Shown: in pieces, positions 16,510 through 25,952 of the stretch
Position numbering within the stretch: position 1 is the stretch's first letter
Layout: every line of letters starts with the position of its first letter
Source: a virus
Length of the DNA: 64,000 nt
IMG/VR virus record: IMGVR_UViG_3300049847_000663
Coordinates: 1 to 64,000 of that record
Strand: one strand, 5' to 3'
Position numbers and translations under genes: made by a program
The notes under the pieces: generated by a model
Databases searched by the model: none
What the model was told of the DNA's origin: nothing
What the model saw: the letters and a program-made list of their open reading frames with translations, nothing else

Positions 16510-16920
16510 CTACACGACTTCGTGTAATGTAAAGTTAACTCCAATTAACGGAGTTGTGTCCGTATCATTTTTTACAACAAGCTGAATGACCATTCCTAAA
16601 TACAAATCCGCATCATATTCACTGTGATCTCTATAATAATCTTTAGACATATTAACATTAAATCCAAATTGATTTAATTTATAATTAGGGACTGTTGAAT
16701 AAGTACCTACTGGAGTATCTATAATTGAAAAATCAACTTTTACCATATGAGTAAGACCGACAACTTCAATCGTTGTAATTTTACACCAATTATATGGAAT
16801 TATAAATTCAATTACAGTGTTCCCGTTTGGATTTAAAGTTGCTTGAACGCCTCTTGATCTTCTAAATAATTTTTTTTGTATATCTGGTAATTCTTTTGAA
16901 TGAAATGGATATAATTTCAT
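16510..16920 (-). CDS. Hypothetical virion protein
   Basis: 136 aa, beta-rich (MKLYPFHSKELPDIQKKLFR...), with several Tyr/Asp-rich loops. It lies between the beta-repeat proteins and the Dps-like gene, in the same transcription unit. No motif identifies it; a decoration or stopper role is possible but unsupported. Confidence 0.6.
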   Translation of the reverse strand: MKLYPFHSKELPDIQKKLFRRSRGVQATLNPNGNTVIEFIIPYNWCKITTIEVVGLTHMVKVDFSIIDTPVGTYSTVPNYKLNQFGFNVNMSKDYYRDHSEYDADLYLGMVIQLVVKNDTDTTPLIGVNFTLHEVV

Positions 16921-16921
16921 A

Positions 16922-18577
16922 CTAAACGTCCTCTACTGTAAATACTACAGTAATTGTGAAAGTCCCTACTATGGTATTTGTGTTACATTTTACATGCAGA
17001 CCTTGGTTTTGAATAAGTGTTATACCTTCTTCATTTCCTTCAGCTTTATACCAGGGAGTCAATTCCTGACTAGTATGATCTGTAGATTCGACATCAGGTG
17101 TTCCTGGTGCCCATTCATCATTTGACCAAAATGTGTTTCTAAACATAGCACTTTCAGATGTAAAAGTTGCTCCTGTTGCCATTGTTATTGTTCCAGGAAG
17201 TACGTTTACTGTATTGTGTGGATAAGAAATTAAAGCGGTACCGGCACTAAAACTAGCTATACGTTGTAGTGTTATGTTAGCAATTACTCCAGTAACCGCT
17301 GTTGTAGTTTCGTTCACTAAATAAATTTTAGAAATACGAACAACCGAGGTTCCTGTATTTTGTATAGCAAATAAACTTTTTTGATTCCCCAAAGCGACTT
17401 GTGACGCTGTTACTGAATAAGTAGGTGGTCTATAAGGAATAGCTCTAACAACAAGAGCCGGTGATGAATATGCAGGATTGACGTTTGATACTGCAGAATT
17501 GTTAGTACCATCTGTAATTCTGGTTCTTGCTGTACCATCTGTCTGTTTAGTATCTATACTATTTAAAGAACTATTTCCTGTAGTTTGTAAAGCCGACGTA
17601 GCGGCTCCTGAAGGTAAAGGTAAAGAAGCAGCTGATATCGGTTGAGTAGTGGCTGAACCGTCAACTTTTAAAGAATTAGTTTGATTTACTGCTGTATCAG
17701 CTTTTATAGTTACTGTATTAGTAATAGATGTTACGGCAGCTAATGTAGAAGCCGGTTTCAATAAAGAATTAACACTAGTATCTAAGGCCAAACCATTAGT
17801 AGTTCCTATATTTGACGTAACTGTACCGTTTACGCTCTGAGTACCTGAAGGTATATTTCTAACAATCAATGCTTGTTCAGTCCCGACTGGTGTTGTATTC
17901 GTTAACGTTGCATTATTAGTTCCGTCTGTTATTTTTGTTCTAGCAGTACCGTCGGTTTGTTTGGTATCTATAGACGCTAAAGATGAATTTCCTGTAGTTT
18001 GTAAAGCTGAAGTTGATGCCCCTGTAGGAAGAGAAACTGTACCCGAAATATTAGTTATATTCCAAGTACCACTTTGGTTTGTTGAAACCGTTCCAGATAT
18101 CGGAACCGCTGTCGCTCGTAACTGCGTATCAGTTAACGGACCCGTTACTGTAATAGAAGATTGATCTGATGATAAAACTACAGGAACTGAATTTAACATA
18201 GGTTTTTGACCAAGAGAATTAAATTTACCGTTAAGTGCCGACAGTGTAGTCTCAGTTGCGGCTCCGGTAGGTAATGCGCTAGCTGTGACATTTACGTTTT
18301 GGGTAGCCGGAAAATTACTTACGCTTATGTTACCATCAACAGTTATACTATTACCACCGTCTTGTATATTAACAGCACCGGCTCCTGACGAATTTTGTAC
18401 GGTAATCGATTCTAAAGCCGTCAATGTAGCTGAATCTAATGCAATTGGTCCACTTACAGCAACTGATCCACTTGATACACTAACATTAACCGACGGTTGA
18501 TCAGCAGCTAATACGACAGAAACTGAATCTGTTGATGTTTGTTGACCTACTATAGGATTACTTGATTCTATACCCAT
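16922..18577 (-). CDS. Beta-repeat virion protein, paralogue 1
   Basis: 551 aa. It is built from repeated low-complexity beta segments such as GPLTDTQLRA, TGASTSALQTTGNSSLASID and NIGTTNGLALDTSVNSLLKP. The same units are found in the protein encoded upstream, so the two are tandem paralogues. The C-terminal 150 residues form a distinct domain with IQNTGTSVVRISKIYLVNE. The start codon overlaps the stop of the upstream paralogue. It is probably a fibrous head or tail component. Confidence 0.75.
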   Translation of the reverse strand: MGIESSNPIVGQQTSTDSVSVVLAADQPSVNVSVSSGSVAVSGPIALDSATLTALESITVQNSSGAGAVNIQDGGNSITVDGNISVSNFPATQNVNVTASALPTGAATETTLSALNGKFNSLGQKPMLNSVPVVLSSDQSSITVTGPLTDTQLRATAVPISGTVSTNQSGTWNITNISGTVSLPTGASTSALQTTGNSSLASIDTKQTDGTARTKITDGTNNATLTNTTPVGTEQALIVRNIPSGTQSVNGTVTSNIGTTNGLALDTSVNSLLKPASTLAAVTSITNTVTIKADTAVNQTNSLKVDGSATTQPISAASLPLPSGAATSALQTTGNSSLNSIDTKQTDGTARTRITDGTNNSAVSNVNPAYSSPALVVRAIPYRPPTYSVTASQVALGNQKSLFAIQNTGTSVVRISKIYLVNETTTAVTGVIANITLQRIASFSAGTALISYPHNTVNVLPGTITMATGATFTSESAMFRNTFWSNDEWAPGTPDVESTDHTSQELTPWYKAEGNEEGITLIQNQGLHVKCNTNTIVGTFTITVVFTVEDV

Positions 18578-20136
18578 TAAGCACCTTCAACTATTGTAAA
18601 TGTTGCATTTGCGGCTCCGCCTCTAATAACATTAACTGATTGTGTTGTTATAGTGTTATTTTCTAGAGTAAAAGATGATCCGCTTGTTAATTGTAATGAC
18701 GGAGCAGCTGCTACCGCCGCTGCTCCAAATCTAAGCCAAATTGTTTGATTGCTATTATTTTGTATTAATAAATATTTTCTTGATGTATTTGCTGCTAGTG
18801 CAACTGAAGACGCGTTCGTCGCTGTTGCGCTTGAGTGAGTAAATGTTACAGGGAGAGGACCTCTAGGATCAATTTGTACCCCGGCTACATTTATACCTAC
18901 ATCTAGTGCTTGTTGTGAACCATTTGTCTGAGATGTTAAATTGTTACCAGCACCATCTTGAGTTCTAGAACTCCATGTACCACTTTGAGTTGCTGAAACT
19001 GGAATCGAACTTTGATTCGATGCAATAACGACCGGAGTAGAACCTGACATCGTAGATTGACCTAAAGCTGGAGTTTTAGCATCAATTGAAGATAATGAAG
19101 AATTTCCTGTAGTTTGTAGAGCGCTTGTTGAAGCTCCGGTTGGTAATGGTAAACTAGAAGCCGAAATTGGTTGAGTTGTTGCGCTTCCGTCAACCTTAAG
19201 AGCGTTCGTTTGATTTACTGCAGTATCCGCCTTTATAACAACAGTATTGGTAATTGAACCGAGTGTAGTAACTGCTGATAAAGTTGATGTTGGTTTTAAT
19301 AAAGAATTTACTGAAGTGTCTAAAGCTAATCCGTTTGTTGTACCAATATTAGCAGTAATTGTACCAGAAACGGGTACTGGGGTCGCTCTAAGTTGAGTGT
19401 CAGTTAGAGGACCGGTAACCGCGACAGAACCAGTTATCGAAACTGAACCGTCTACTGTGATTGAATTTCCGCCGTCCTGTATATTAACGGCAGAAGATCC
19501 GCCGGGATTCTGTACAGTAACTGACTCTAGGGCAGCTAATGTAGTAGCGCTTAAATCCACAGTTCCACTCACTGGCTGTACGGCAGGAAAATTAGAAACA
19601 GAGATACTAGATCCCGATGTATCTACTTTATCTGTAGCAAAAGCTAGATCTCTAATATCTAAATCGGCAGCTTGTACAGTTAATGGCGATGTTAATTTAC
19701 TATCAATACTAGCTAAACTAGAATTACCTGTAGTCTGTAAAGCTGATGTAGACGCTCCTGTTGGTAACACAGAAGATACAACAGTAACATCTAAACTAGT
19801 GGGAAATCCAGATATCGCAATAGTACTTCCGCTTACGTCAACTTTATCTGTAGCAAAAGATAAATCTCGAATATCTAAATCAGTAGCCGTTACAGGAAGA
19901 GGGACATTTATAATAGCAACATCTAAACCGACCTGCGGTCCGACATGTGTACTTGTTAAAAAGTCGGTTCCATCACCCAATCTAACAGAATCTTCAGTGT
20001 GTGTAATTAAAACTTCTAATTCTCCCCCGCCGCCAGGAGTACCATTTACAACTTTTACGCGCAAACAATTGTCTTCTACTTCAAAGACGCTACGTAAAAC
20101 CTGAGGAAAATCATATTTTTTTAAATCAACAGCCAT
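18577..20136 (-). CDS. Beta-repeat virion protein, paralogue 2
   Basis: 519 aa. The N-terminal 70 residues are unique; they are followed by the repeat units shared with paralogue 1, including two copies of DLDIRDL[SA]FATDKVD. The C-terminal segment RKYLLIQNNSNQTIWLRFG with LTSGSSFTLENN is a compact beta domain often seen in phage head decoration proteins. It is likely a virion fibre or decoration protein. Confidence 0.75.
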   Translation of the reverse strand: MAVDLKKYDFPQVLRSVFEVEDNCLRVKVVNGTPGGGGELEVLITHTEDSVRLGDGTDFLTSTHVGPQVGLDVAIINVPLPVTATDLDIRDLSFATDKVDVSGSTIAISGFPTSLDVTVVSSVLPTGASTSALQTTGNSSLASIDSKLTSPLTVQAADLDIRDLAFATDKVDTSGSSISVSNFPAVQPVSGTVDLSATTLAALESVTVQNPGGSSAVNIQDGGNSITVDGSVSITGSVAVTGPLTDTQLRATPVPVSGTITANIGTTNGLALDTSVNSLLKPTSTLSAVTTLGSITNTVVIKADTAVNQTNALKVDGSATTQPISASSLPLPTGASTSALQTTGNSSLSSIDAKTPALGQSTMSGSTPVVIASNQSSIPVSATQSGTWSSRTQDGAGNNLTSQTNGSQQALDVGINVAGVQIDPRGPLPVTFTHSSATATNASSVALAANTSRKYLLIQNNSNQTIWLRFGAAAVAAAPSLQLTSGSSFTLENNTITTQSVNVIRGGAANATFTIVEGA

Positions 20137-20151
20137 TTTACAATCCTGACA

Positions 20152-20319
20152 TTAATTATCTTTTGACTTCTTCTTTAATACTTCGTCAATTTTTTTAAAA
20201 AATTTATTTTTACTTTTTTTATTATATTCCATTTCAACGATTTGATCCTCGTTGTATGCTTTTCCATCAGAATGAAGTCTAACCTGAGCACCTTTTCCAT
20301 GTAGTGGTAATTTTTTCAT
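20152..20319 (-). CDS. Hypothetical small basic protein
   Basis: 55 aa (MKKLPLHGKGAQVRLHSDGK...), lysine-rich C-terminus, with a GGGAAG site inside the end of the previous gene. It is packed between the 126-aa gene and the beta-repeat genes. No family recognised. Confidence 0.55.
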   Translation of the reverse strand: MKKLPLHGKGAQVRLHSDGKAYNEDQIVEMEYNKKSKNKFFKKIDEVLKKKSKDN

Positions 20320-20322
20320 ACA

Positions 20323-20703
20323 TTACTTCCCGTAGCGTTTTCTTAATTTTTCAAAATTTTCAATTGAATTAAAATTAGGATTATCAATGAATTTTTGTTT
20401 AATTGAATCGGTCGTTTTTTGATAATCGGATTCTTCTACCGGTTGACTTTCTCCAGCATATTTAGTATCGACTGTTACATCTGGCGTTGGTTTAAAATTT
20501 TCGTCAGGTTTCATTGAAGATGGTAAGTTGCGAACTACCTCTTTAATTTTAGAAAATTGATCCGGTCTTTTTGAATAATCTCCGCGAGGAGGTTCCATAA
20601 GAGAAGCTTCGTGTACGCTAGGTACATCATCAGAAGCTGCTATCTTAATGTTACCTTGATCTTGTAACATTTTTAACGCTTGTTTTAGTTGTTCGTCTGT
20701 CAT
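20323..20703 (-). CDS. Hypothetical protein of the head block
   Basis: 126 aa, hydrophilic, probably largely disordered (MTDEQLKQALKMLQDQGNIK...). Its ATG overlaps the stop of the 36-aa gene upstream. Position directly after portal suggests a head-assembly accessory role. No motif supports a specific function. Confidence 0.6.
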   Translation of the reverse strand: MTDEQLKQALKMLQDQGNIKIAASDDVPSVHEASLMEPPRGDYSKRPDQFSKIKEVVRNLPSSMKPDENFKPTPDVTVDTKYAGESQPVEESDYQKTTDSIKQKFIDNPNFNSIENFEKLRKRYGK

Positions 20704-20810
20704 TTCTTCTTTCCTTGTTTTAAAAATTTTAATAGTTTTTTAAAGTTTTTAGTTTCAAAAGGATCTACTATTTCTTTAGCGTAAACGCTTTTTAAGTTAG
20801 CGTTATCCAC
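20700..20810 (-). CDS. 36-aa peptide resembling the MCP N-arm
   Basis: GTG start inside the last codons of portal (overlap 8 nt); the stop overlaps the next ATG. The peptide begins (M)DNANLKSVYAKEIVDPFETK. This aligns with the MCP N-terminal arm GNFKNVYASKIENLEPENTK: matching positions include N, K, VYA and I. Tight coupling at both ends supports translation. Confidence 0.55.
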   Translation of the reverse strand: MDNANLKSVYAKEIVDPFETKNFKKLLKFLKQGKKK

Positions 20811-22854
20811 CTTGATTTAGTCCTACTTGGTCGGCAGTTACGGGAGCATTTTCAAATGGAGGCGGAGGAGCTGGGGGTTGAGGCAAAGAAACACCCTGTT
20901 CAGCTGCCATATTATTAGCAGGTTGATTAGGTATCTGTTGATTTACTGGTGCGTTGGGGTCCATTTGTGAAGTATTAACCATTTGATCGGGACTTGGTTG
21001 ATTAGCCGGACTTCCGCCAATTGGCGCTAGTGGTTGTTCACCATTAATCTTTAAAAGATTAGGGTCAGTTGTACGAAGTAAATCTAAATGTGCTTGAATA
21101 TGAGTTAAAACTCTTTCAACAAGAACCGGATCATTCTTTAAATCTGGATCAGCGAGAACGTTCATATGTTGTTTAATATGAATACTATGTTTTTCCGTAG
21201 CAACAGCGTTTACGTCGTCTCCGCCAACGAGTTTATCGTTCTCGGCTCGAATTAACATCATTGTTCTATCAACGTCGTCGGTCATTACATCAAGATTTCC
21301 TGTATTAAGAACTGTGATATATTGTTGTGGTGTATCAATCAATCCCATTTGTAAAAGTTCACTTGCCATCTGAGCTTTACCTGCTGTAGTTTTACTCAAG
21401 GGGTTTGTAACATCAACAATTACGCGATTAATTTCAGAGAGATCATCCCCAGTAAACTCTTTCATGTAAGAACGATTAGCATCCCCGACAATTGCAGCAA
21501 TTCTAGGTACAGAAGCGAAGTCTTTTAAGATATTAATAAGACCGGTTCCAACATCTTCAATAAGTTTTACGTAGGATTGTTGAAGGCCAGAAGCGTATTG
21601 AAGCGCCATTGAAGAAACGAGAGCTAAAGCGTTACCTGACTTCAATGAACTTTCGGGATTTCCTCGAGCAACAGAGTTAACTCCGGATAATGTTTCAATA
21701 GTTTGTTCTAATTGTTGTAAGAAACTAAAAATCTCAGGAGGGGTTTGAGTTAAATTCATAGGTTCAGGTTTACCGAACTCTTGATTAAACTCAATTACGT
21801 TAAGACCACCAGCTAAAACGCTACTATCTACTTCACAACCGCGAGGAACTAGAACGTTTTGTACACCGAATGTAGTTTGGTTAGTTAGAATTGTGCTATA
21901 AAGAGAGTTAATTGCGTTCTGAAGGGGAAGAACGTCAAACATATCAGTATATCCAAAAGGAGTACCAAGAATATCTGAAGCGCTTACTCTATAAATAGGT
22001 AATGTTCTATAAGGCATTGGTACATCAAGAAGAACGATGTCATGATCCAAGAACATTAAGTAACGACCTTGAGGCATAGACTCAGTTCGCTTATGATAAA
22101 ACTCATAAACAAAAACATCATCGGTCTTATCTCTATACATAGCGAAGTAAGATCCACCATACATACGATTGTCTTTAGTGTCTACCTTAAGAATTTTATC
22201 ACGAAGTTCTGGATATTTTTCTGCGAGATCGTATCTATTTTTACTAGTGCGAGTAAGAACCCAATCCTGAAGACTCGAATCTTCTTTAGTTGGATCAAAA
22301 ACAACATCAAATGGAGAAAGAGTTTTAAAAAGAACATCACCTTGATAAATTGGGGTATTTGTTTCTTCGTTAAAATCGTAAATTTCGCCCGTAGTAGCAT
22401 TCCATTCAAGTTTAACGAAACCTGAACCCATTATAATAGCCATCTCAATAGCACGTTTAAAATAGTCTTCTAAACGCTTTTCGCGAATATAATAATCCAA
22501 TAGACCATTAGCTAATTTAGTTTGAACTAAAGATTTATAATCAGTATTTGTTGCACGAGCTTGCATAGCGGGTCGAGTAGCCGTGACCATTACTAAAAGA
22601 TGTCTAGCTAAATTTCTAAAGTGATTGACAGGAAGAGTTGTTAATTCACCTTGCTCTCCAGCAAATGTAATCTTATGGGCATTTCCTAAGTTATCGTAAA
22701 AACCACCGTAATAGGCCGTAGATGATTCTCTAAGTACGTTTAGGTAGCCATTGCTATCAAGCCCTAGAAACCAACCCTCAGCTTTAGTTAATACGATTTT
22801 AGCTGTTTCATTAGCTTCTCTCGCCGCAAAATACTTGTTTTTACTTGTATCCAT
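20803..22854 (-). CDS. Portal protein
   Basis: 683 aa, the expected size for a podovirus-type portal (head-tail connector). Recognisable segments include the N-terminal helix with KAEGWFLGLDSNGYLNVL, the central YTDMFDVLPLQNAINSLYS, SGVNSVARGNPESSLKSGNA and the late VDVTNPLSKTTAGKAQMASE. The C-terminal 80 residues are Pro/Gln/Asn-rich and probably flexible. Twelve copies would form the DNA-packaging channel with TerL. It follows TerL and late-promoter copy C by a leader of about 30 nt. Confidence 0.92.
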   Translation of the reverse strand: MDTSKNKYFAAREANETAKIVLTKAEGWFLGLDSNGYLNVLRESSTAYYGGFYDNLGNAHKITFAGEQGELTTLPVNHFRNLARHLLVMVTATRPAMQARATNTDYKSLVQTKLANGLLDYYIREKRLEDYFKRAIEMAIIMGSGFVKLEWNATTGEIYDFNEETNTPIYQGDVLFKTLSPFDVVFDPTKEDSSLQDWVLTRTSKNRYDLAEKYPELRDKILKVDTKDNRMYGGSYFAMYRDKTDDVFVYEFYHKRTESMPQGRYLMFLDHDIVLLDVPMPYRTLPIYRVSASDILGTPFGYTDMFDVLPLQNAINSLYSTILTNQTTFGVQNVLVPRGCEVDSSVLAGGLNVIEFNQEFGKPEPMNLTQTPPEIFSFLQQLEQTIETLSGVNSVARGNPESSLKSGNALALVSSMALQYASGLQQSYVKLIEDVGTGLINILKDFASVPRIAAIVGDANRSYMKEFTGDDLSEINRVIVDVTNPLSKTTAGKAQMASELLQMGLIDTPQQYITVLNTGNLDVMTDDVDRTMMLIRAENDKLVGGDDVNAVATEKHSIHIKQHMNVLADPDLKNDPVLVERVLTHIQAHLDLLRTTDPNLLKINGEQPLAPIGGSPANQPSPDQMVNTSQMDPNAPVNQQIPNQPANNMAAEQGVSLPQPPAPPPPFENAPVTADQVGLNQGG

Positions 22855-22881
22855 GAACTACCTTTATTTGAAGGAAAAGGA

Positions 22882-22902
22882 CATACTATATTTGTTAAAA
22901 TC
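22882..22902 (-). promoter_or_regulatory. Putative late promoter, copy C (portal)
   Basis: Minus strand reads ATTTTAACAAATATAGTATG. It overlaps the last codons of the TerL gene and lies about 30 nt before the portal start. Confidence 0.65.
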
Positions 22903-24322
22903 TTCGCTTAAAAATTTTAACTAATTTATCCCGCTTTTCGTTAGTGTTTTTATATACATGCACGTTTTCCCCAACAAGATCACCATAACCCGGAGGAAAC
23001 GGGTTTTTTCCGTAGCTTATATTACGTATAAGATAAAGTAATGCATCTAGGGCATCAAAGTGGGAACCGTCGGCTCCATATCCAAATTTCTTATAGTTTC
23101 CAATAGTTTGCGACTTAGACCAGGTGGCATTTTTTATGTGATATTGTAATGTTTTACATTTAGAACTGATTAAGATCTTACGGTTTTGAACTTTTACCCG
23201 TAATGTATTTATGGAAGCTTCTTTGTTATCTTTTTTTGTAGCTATAAACCGTAAATCATGCTGTATAAACAAGTCGTTAAGCAATATTTGATTATTATTA
23301 TCAGCAAACATCAAATAAGGAGCCCTGTCTTCCCAAAGCTCAAACATCTTATCCTTGATTTTCTTAGCTAATTCCATAGAATTCTGGCGGTTTTTCATGA
23401 CGACCTCGTCCTCAACTACCACTATTCCCTGCATAAAATCGTAATAACCGAATAGAACTACAGTGAAATCCTTACCACCAATATCCATACTTACGTATTT
23501 ATCGCTAACTTTTGGTCGCATATAAGAATCAACGATGATTTCTTTTTCAGCCATTGCATCAAATTCAGGAATAACTATGCTTGCTGAGTTACGATCAATC
23601 TTACACATGTACTCAGCTTGGAATTGTGGATTATTTACACCACCGGGATATTCGTCAATAATTTCTTGTCTTTTTTTATCATCAATTAAAGGATTATCGA
23701 AAATGGTATATTTAAAAAGTTTACCCTTAGATTCAGCCGGCTCTACAAAATCAGTAATAAATTCATGATCAGGCTTTGCTGGATTTGGGGTTGAAGCTAA
23801 TATCCCACGACCTTTAGTAGTTGCTGTAGTTGGAGAAAGAACAGATCTAACTATAGTCTTAAGTTCTCTACAGAAACCGGCTTCATCAACAATCCAAAGA
23901 TCAGATTTACCACCACGCAGTCTATCATAATGGCCGCTATCACTACCGGCAATTCTAAGAATACTACCATTTTTAAACTGATAACATTTATCAGCCTCTT
24001 TCCATTCAGGTTTTAAATGTTCGGGACAATCTTCTATTATAGGTTCGATATTTTGTCGAACAATTTGTTTAACCATTTCTTTAGTTTGACAAACATAAAG
24101 GACAATAGCATTCTTTTGTCTTAAGCACGTTTCAATACCAAGAACACACATAAGATAAGTTTTACCTGAACGCCGAGCAAGAAGCATCGTCGTGATATAA
24201 TCTTCGCCTGTATAGAATTGATCGTAGATCTTTTGTTGAAGCGCGTGAAGTTTATGACGTAGAACGCCTCTACCCCAAAGAATCTTCTCCGCTTCCGACT
24301 GGACTTTCGATTTTTTGGACAT
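22895..24322 (-). CDS. terL: Terminase large subunit
   Basis: 475 aa from the ATG at 24322; a TTG 18 nt upstream is also possible. The ATPase domain has LLARRSGKT (Walker A, about residues 48-55) and LWIVDEAG (Walker B). The C-terminal nuclease has the RNase H-like acidic sites SMDIGGKDF, FADNNNQ and DALDALLYL. It powers DNA translocation into the prohead and cuts the concatemer. It overlaps the TerS gene by about 53 nt and precedes portal. Confidence 0.95.
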   Translation of the reverse strand: MSKKSKVQSEAEKILWGRGVLRHKLHALQQKIYDQFYTGEDYITTMLLARRSGKTYLMCVLGIETCLRQKNAIVLYVCQTKEMVKQIVRQNIEPIIEDCPEHLKPEWKEADKCYQFKNGSILRIAGSDSGHYDRLRGGKSDLWIVDEAGFCRELKTIVRSVLSPTTATTKGRGILASTPNPAKPDHEFITDFVEPAESKGKLFKYTIFDNPLIDDKKRQEIIDEYPGGVNNPQFQAEYMCKIDRNSASIVIPEFDAMAEKEIIVDSYMRPKVSDKYVSMDIGGKDFTVVLFGYYDFMQGIVVVEDEVVMKNRQNSMELAKKIKDKMFELWEDRAPYLMFADNNNQILLNDLFIQHDLRFIATKKDNKEASINTLRVKVQNRKILISSKCKTLQYHIKNATWSKSQTIGNYKKFGYGADGSHFDALDALLYLIRNISYGKNPFPPGYGDLVGENVHVYKNTNEKRDKLVKIFKRRF

Positions 24323-24719
24323 CGGTTTTTTCACTTTCAATTAGCTGAAGTAATTGTTCATTCGTCATACTATCGTTGACGGGTAGAGAATTAAAATCAG
24401 CATTTAAGGTGCTCTTATCTTGTAGTAATCTTTTATTTTTAATATAAAGATCAAGCATTTTGGCTTCGTTCATCTCAAGCATTCCTACTCTAGATTTAGC
24501 TTGAAGCAATCTAATTTGCTGATCTAAAATTTCTTCTTCGGGAGTAACGTGTATTTTAATTAGTTGAGGCTTAGGAACAATAGTCGATCTAAGCGTGTCT
24601 ATTTCTTTAAGTAATTTATCTACTGTTAGTTGAAGTGCTTGATTTTCTTTTTCTAATTTTAATTTTTCAACAGCATCTTCAAAGCCTTCAGATATTTTTT
24701 TAATATTTGAAGTGGACAT
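24270..24719 (-). CDS. terS: Putative terminase small subunit
   Basis: 149 aa, helical. An N-terminal coiled coil is followed by VTPEEEILDQQIRLLQAKSR and LDLYIKNKRLLQDK, a pattern seen in small terminases of podovirus-like phages, and the gene is directly upstream of TerL. TerS proteins recognise the packaging site. No obvious helix-turn-helix is visible, so the call rests on position and the central conserved segment. Confidence 0.7.
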   Translation of the reverse strand: MSTSNIKKISEGFEDAVEKLKLEKENQALQLTVDKLLKEIDTLRSTIVPKPQLIKIHVTPEEEILDQQIRLLQAKSRVGMLEMNEAKMLDLYIKNKRLLQDKSTLNADFNSLPVNDSMTNEQLLQLIESEKTDVQKIESPVGSGEDSLG

Positions 24720-25033
24720 TAAAAGTACCGCTTACCTTCTTGTGGCATTTGTTTAGGTGCGCCAGTAAAAGTAGTTAAAACCGATAATGAATGTTTTAAA
24801 GTTTTAAGTTCTTCTTCAGTTTGTTTTTTATATTTATCTTCAACTGAATCGCGCTCAAAGCGGGCACAATGAGTCTTATAACCAGATAAAGCACAAAGAG
24901 CAACAAAAACAAGAGCATCTTCATAAGCTACTGAAATAGTTAAACATTTAACTAAATATAGAAATAGAACAATGGATTCAAATTTTACTGATTTTTGTAA
25001 AGTATTGAAACCATTCATAAAAAGTTCTTTCAT
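24719..25033 (-). CDS. Membrane protein upstream of terminase
   Basis: 104 aa. Two hydrophobic stretches (IVLFLYLVKCLTISVAY and ALVFVALCALSGY) are followed by a charged coiled coil (DKYKKQTEEELKTLKHSL). The stop overlaps the TerS start. It is the first gene after late-promoter copy D. A role in lysis or in anchoring is possible, but no family is recognised. Confidence 0.65.
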   Translation of the reverse strand: MKELFMNGFNTLQKSVKFESIVLFLYLVKCLTISVAYEDALVFVALCALSGYKTHCARFERDSVEDKYKKQTEEELKTLKHSLSVLTTFTGAPKQMPQEGKRYF

Positions 25034-25138
25034 ATAAATATCCTTTTTAGAATGTTTTAAAACACGTTATTATTGGGCGTAACTACCTAGTTTATTTTAA
25101 ACTGCGACTAACCGCTGTGTATATTGCCGTAATAGCGT

Positions 25139-25157
25139 TATACCTTATTTGTTAAAA
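25139..25157 (-). promoter_or_regulatory. Putative late promoter, copy D (terminase unit)
   Basis: Minus strand reads TTTTTTAACAAATAAGGTAT, the most diverged of the five copies. It lies in the divergent gap between the minus-strand packaging genes and the plus-strand subtilase, roughly 105 nt before the first gene. Confidence 0.5.
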
Positions 25158-25198
25158 AAACGGTTTTCTTTTTTAATTGTTTATGGTACATTAAATAA

Positions 25199-25825
25199 AT
25201 GATACTATTTTTATTGATGTTATTTGTTCAAGCAAAAGAACCAATGCGAGTAGCGGTCATTGATTCCGGATTTAATCCTTATGTTGTTGAAAAATTACAT
25301 AGATGTGATAACCTCCAAGTAAAATCCTTTGGAAATCCCACTACTTATAAACAAATAGAACATGGTACTAACGTTGCGGGTTTAATTGAAAAGTATGCAA
25401 AAAATAAATCTAAATTTTGTTTCATTCTAATTCGGGGATTATATACAACAAAAAGTACAATTGAATCAATACGTTATGCTATATTAATGAAAGCTAATAT
25501 TATTAATTATAGCGGAACTGGAAAATATGAATCTAAAGAAGAACATCAAGCTATATTAGATTTTTTAAATACTGGGGGAAAGTTTTTTACAGCTACTGGA
25601 AATGACTCTAAAAATTTAGATAAAGAATGTTCTGCATTTCCTGCATGTTATTCGTCACTTAAGATAAATGTAATAACTAATAGAGAATCCTATTCAAACA
25701 AATATTCAAAAGCTTTTATTTCCGATAAAGATGGAAAAAACGAAAACGTATATGATACTGAAATGACTGGAACTAGTCAATCAACTGCTATAGAGACGGG
25801 AAGATTTATTAATGAATCAAATTAA
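25199..25825 (+). CDS. Secreted subtilisin-like serine protease (S8)
   Basis: 208 aa, compact for the family. A signal-like N-terminus (MILFLLMLFVQAKEP) is followed by the complete S8 triad: Asp22 in AVIDSGF, His55 in EHGTNVAG and Ser193 in MTGTSQSTA. The oxyanion Asn135 sits in TATGND. It is likely exported and active in the envelope or outside the cell. It is the first gene of a plus-strand unit that diverges from the packaging genes. Phage-encoded S8 proteases are unusual. Confidence 0.85.
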   Translation: MILFLLMLFVQAKEPMRVAVIDSGFNPYVVEKLHRCDNLQVKSFGNPTTYKQIEHGTNVAGLIEKYAKNKSKFCFILIRGLYTTKSTIESIRYAILMKANIINYSGTGKYESKEEHQAILDFLNTGGKFFTATGNDSKNLDKECSAFPACYSSLKINVITNRESYSNKYSKAFISDKDGKNENVYDTEMTGTSQSTAIETGRFINESN

Positions 25826-25952
25826 CGTGCAATATTATAAATATACAAGCAATATTAAAGAATATATTTTTGATTATATTGCTTGTGAAAATGATAGATT
25901 AATACTTTGTATTTTTTATTATGAAAACTATTTTTACATGGAAATAACATGA
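25812..25952 (+). CDS. Small protein of the VxVQYY family, copy 1
   Basis: 46 aa (MNQINVQYYKYTSNIKEYIF...). It shares the opening NVQYY.Y and the later [ILC][CL].FY.E.[YN] pattern with the products at 26157 and 26335. It overlaps the subtilase gene by 14 nt and the next gene by 4 nt. Unknown function. Confidence 0.55.
   Translation: MNQINVQYYKYTSNIKEYIFDYIACENDRLILCIFYYENYFYMEIT

Noticed and set aside
17961-20104. Plus-strand ORFs opposite the beta-repeat proteins
   Set aside because: They are antisense shadows of repetitive Thr/Ser-rich coding sequence, without ribosome sites.
22069-22425. Plus-strand 118-aa ORF inside the portal gene
   Set aside because: It lies fully antisense to a strongly supported portal protein and has no start signals or family.
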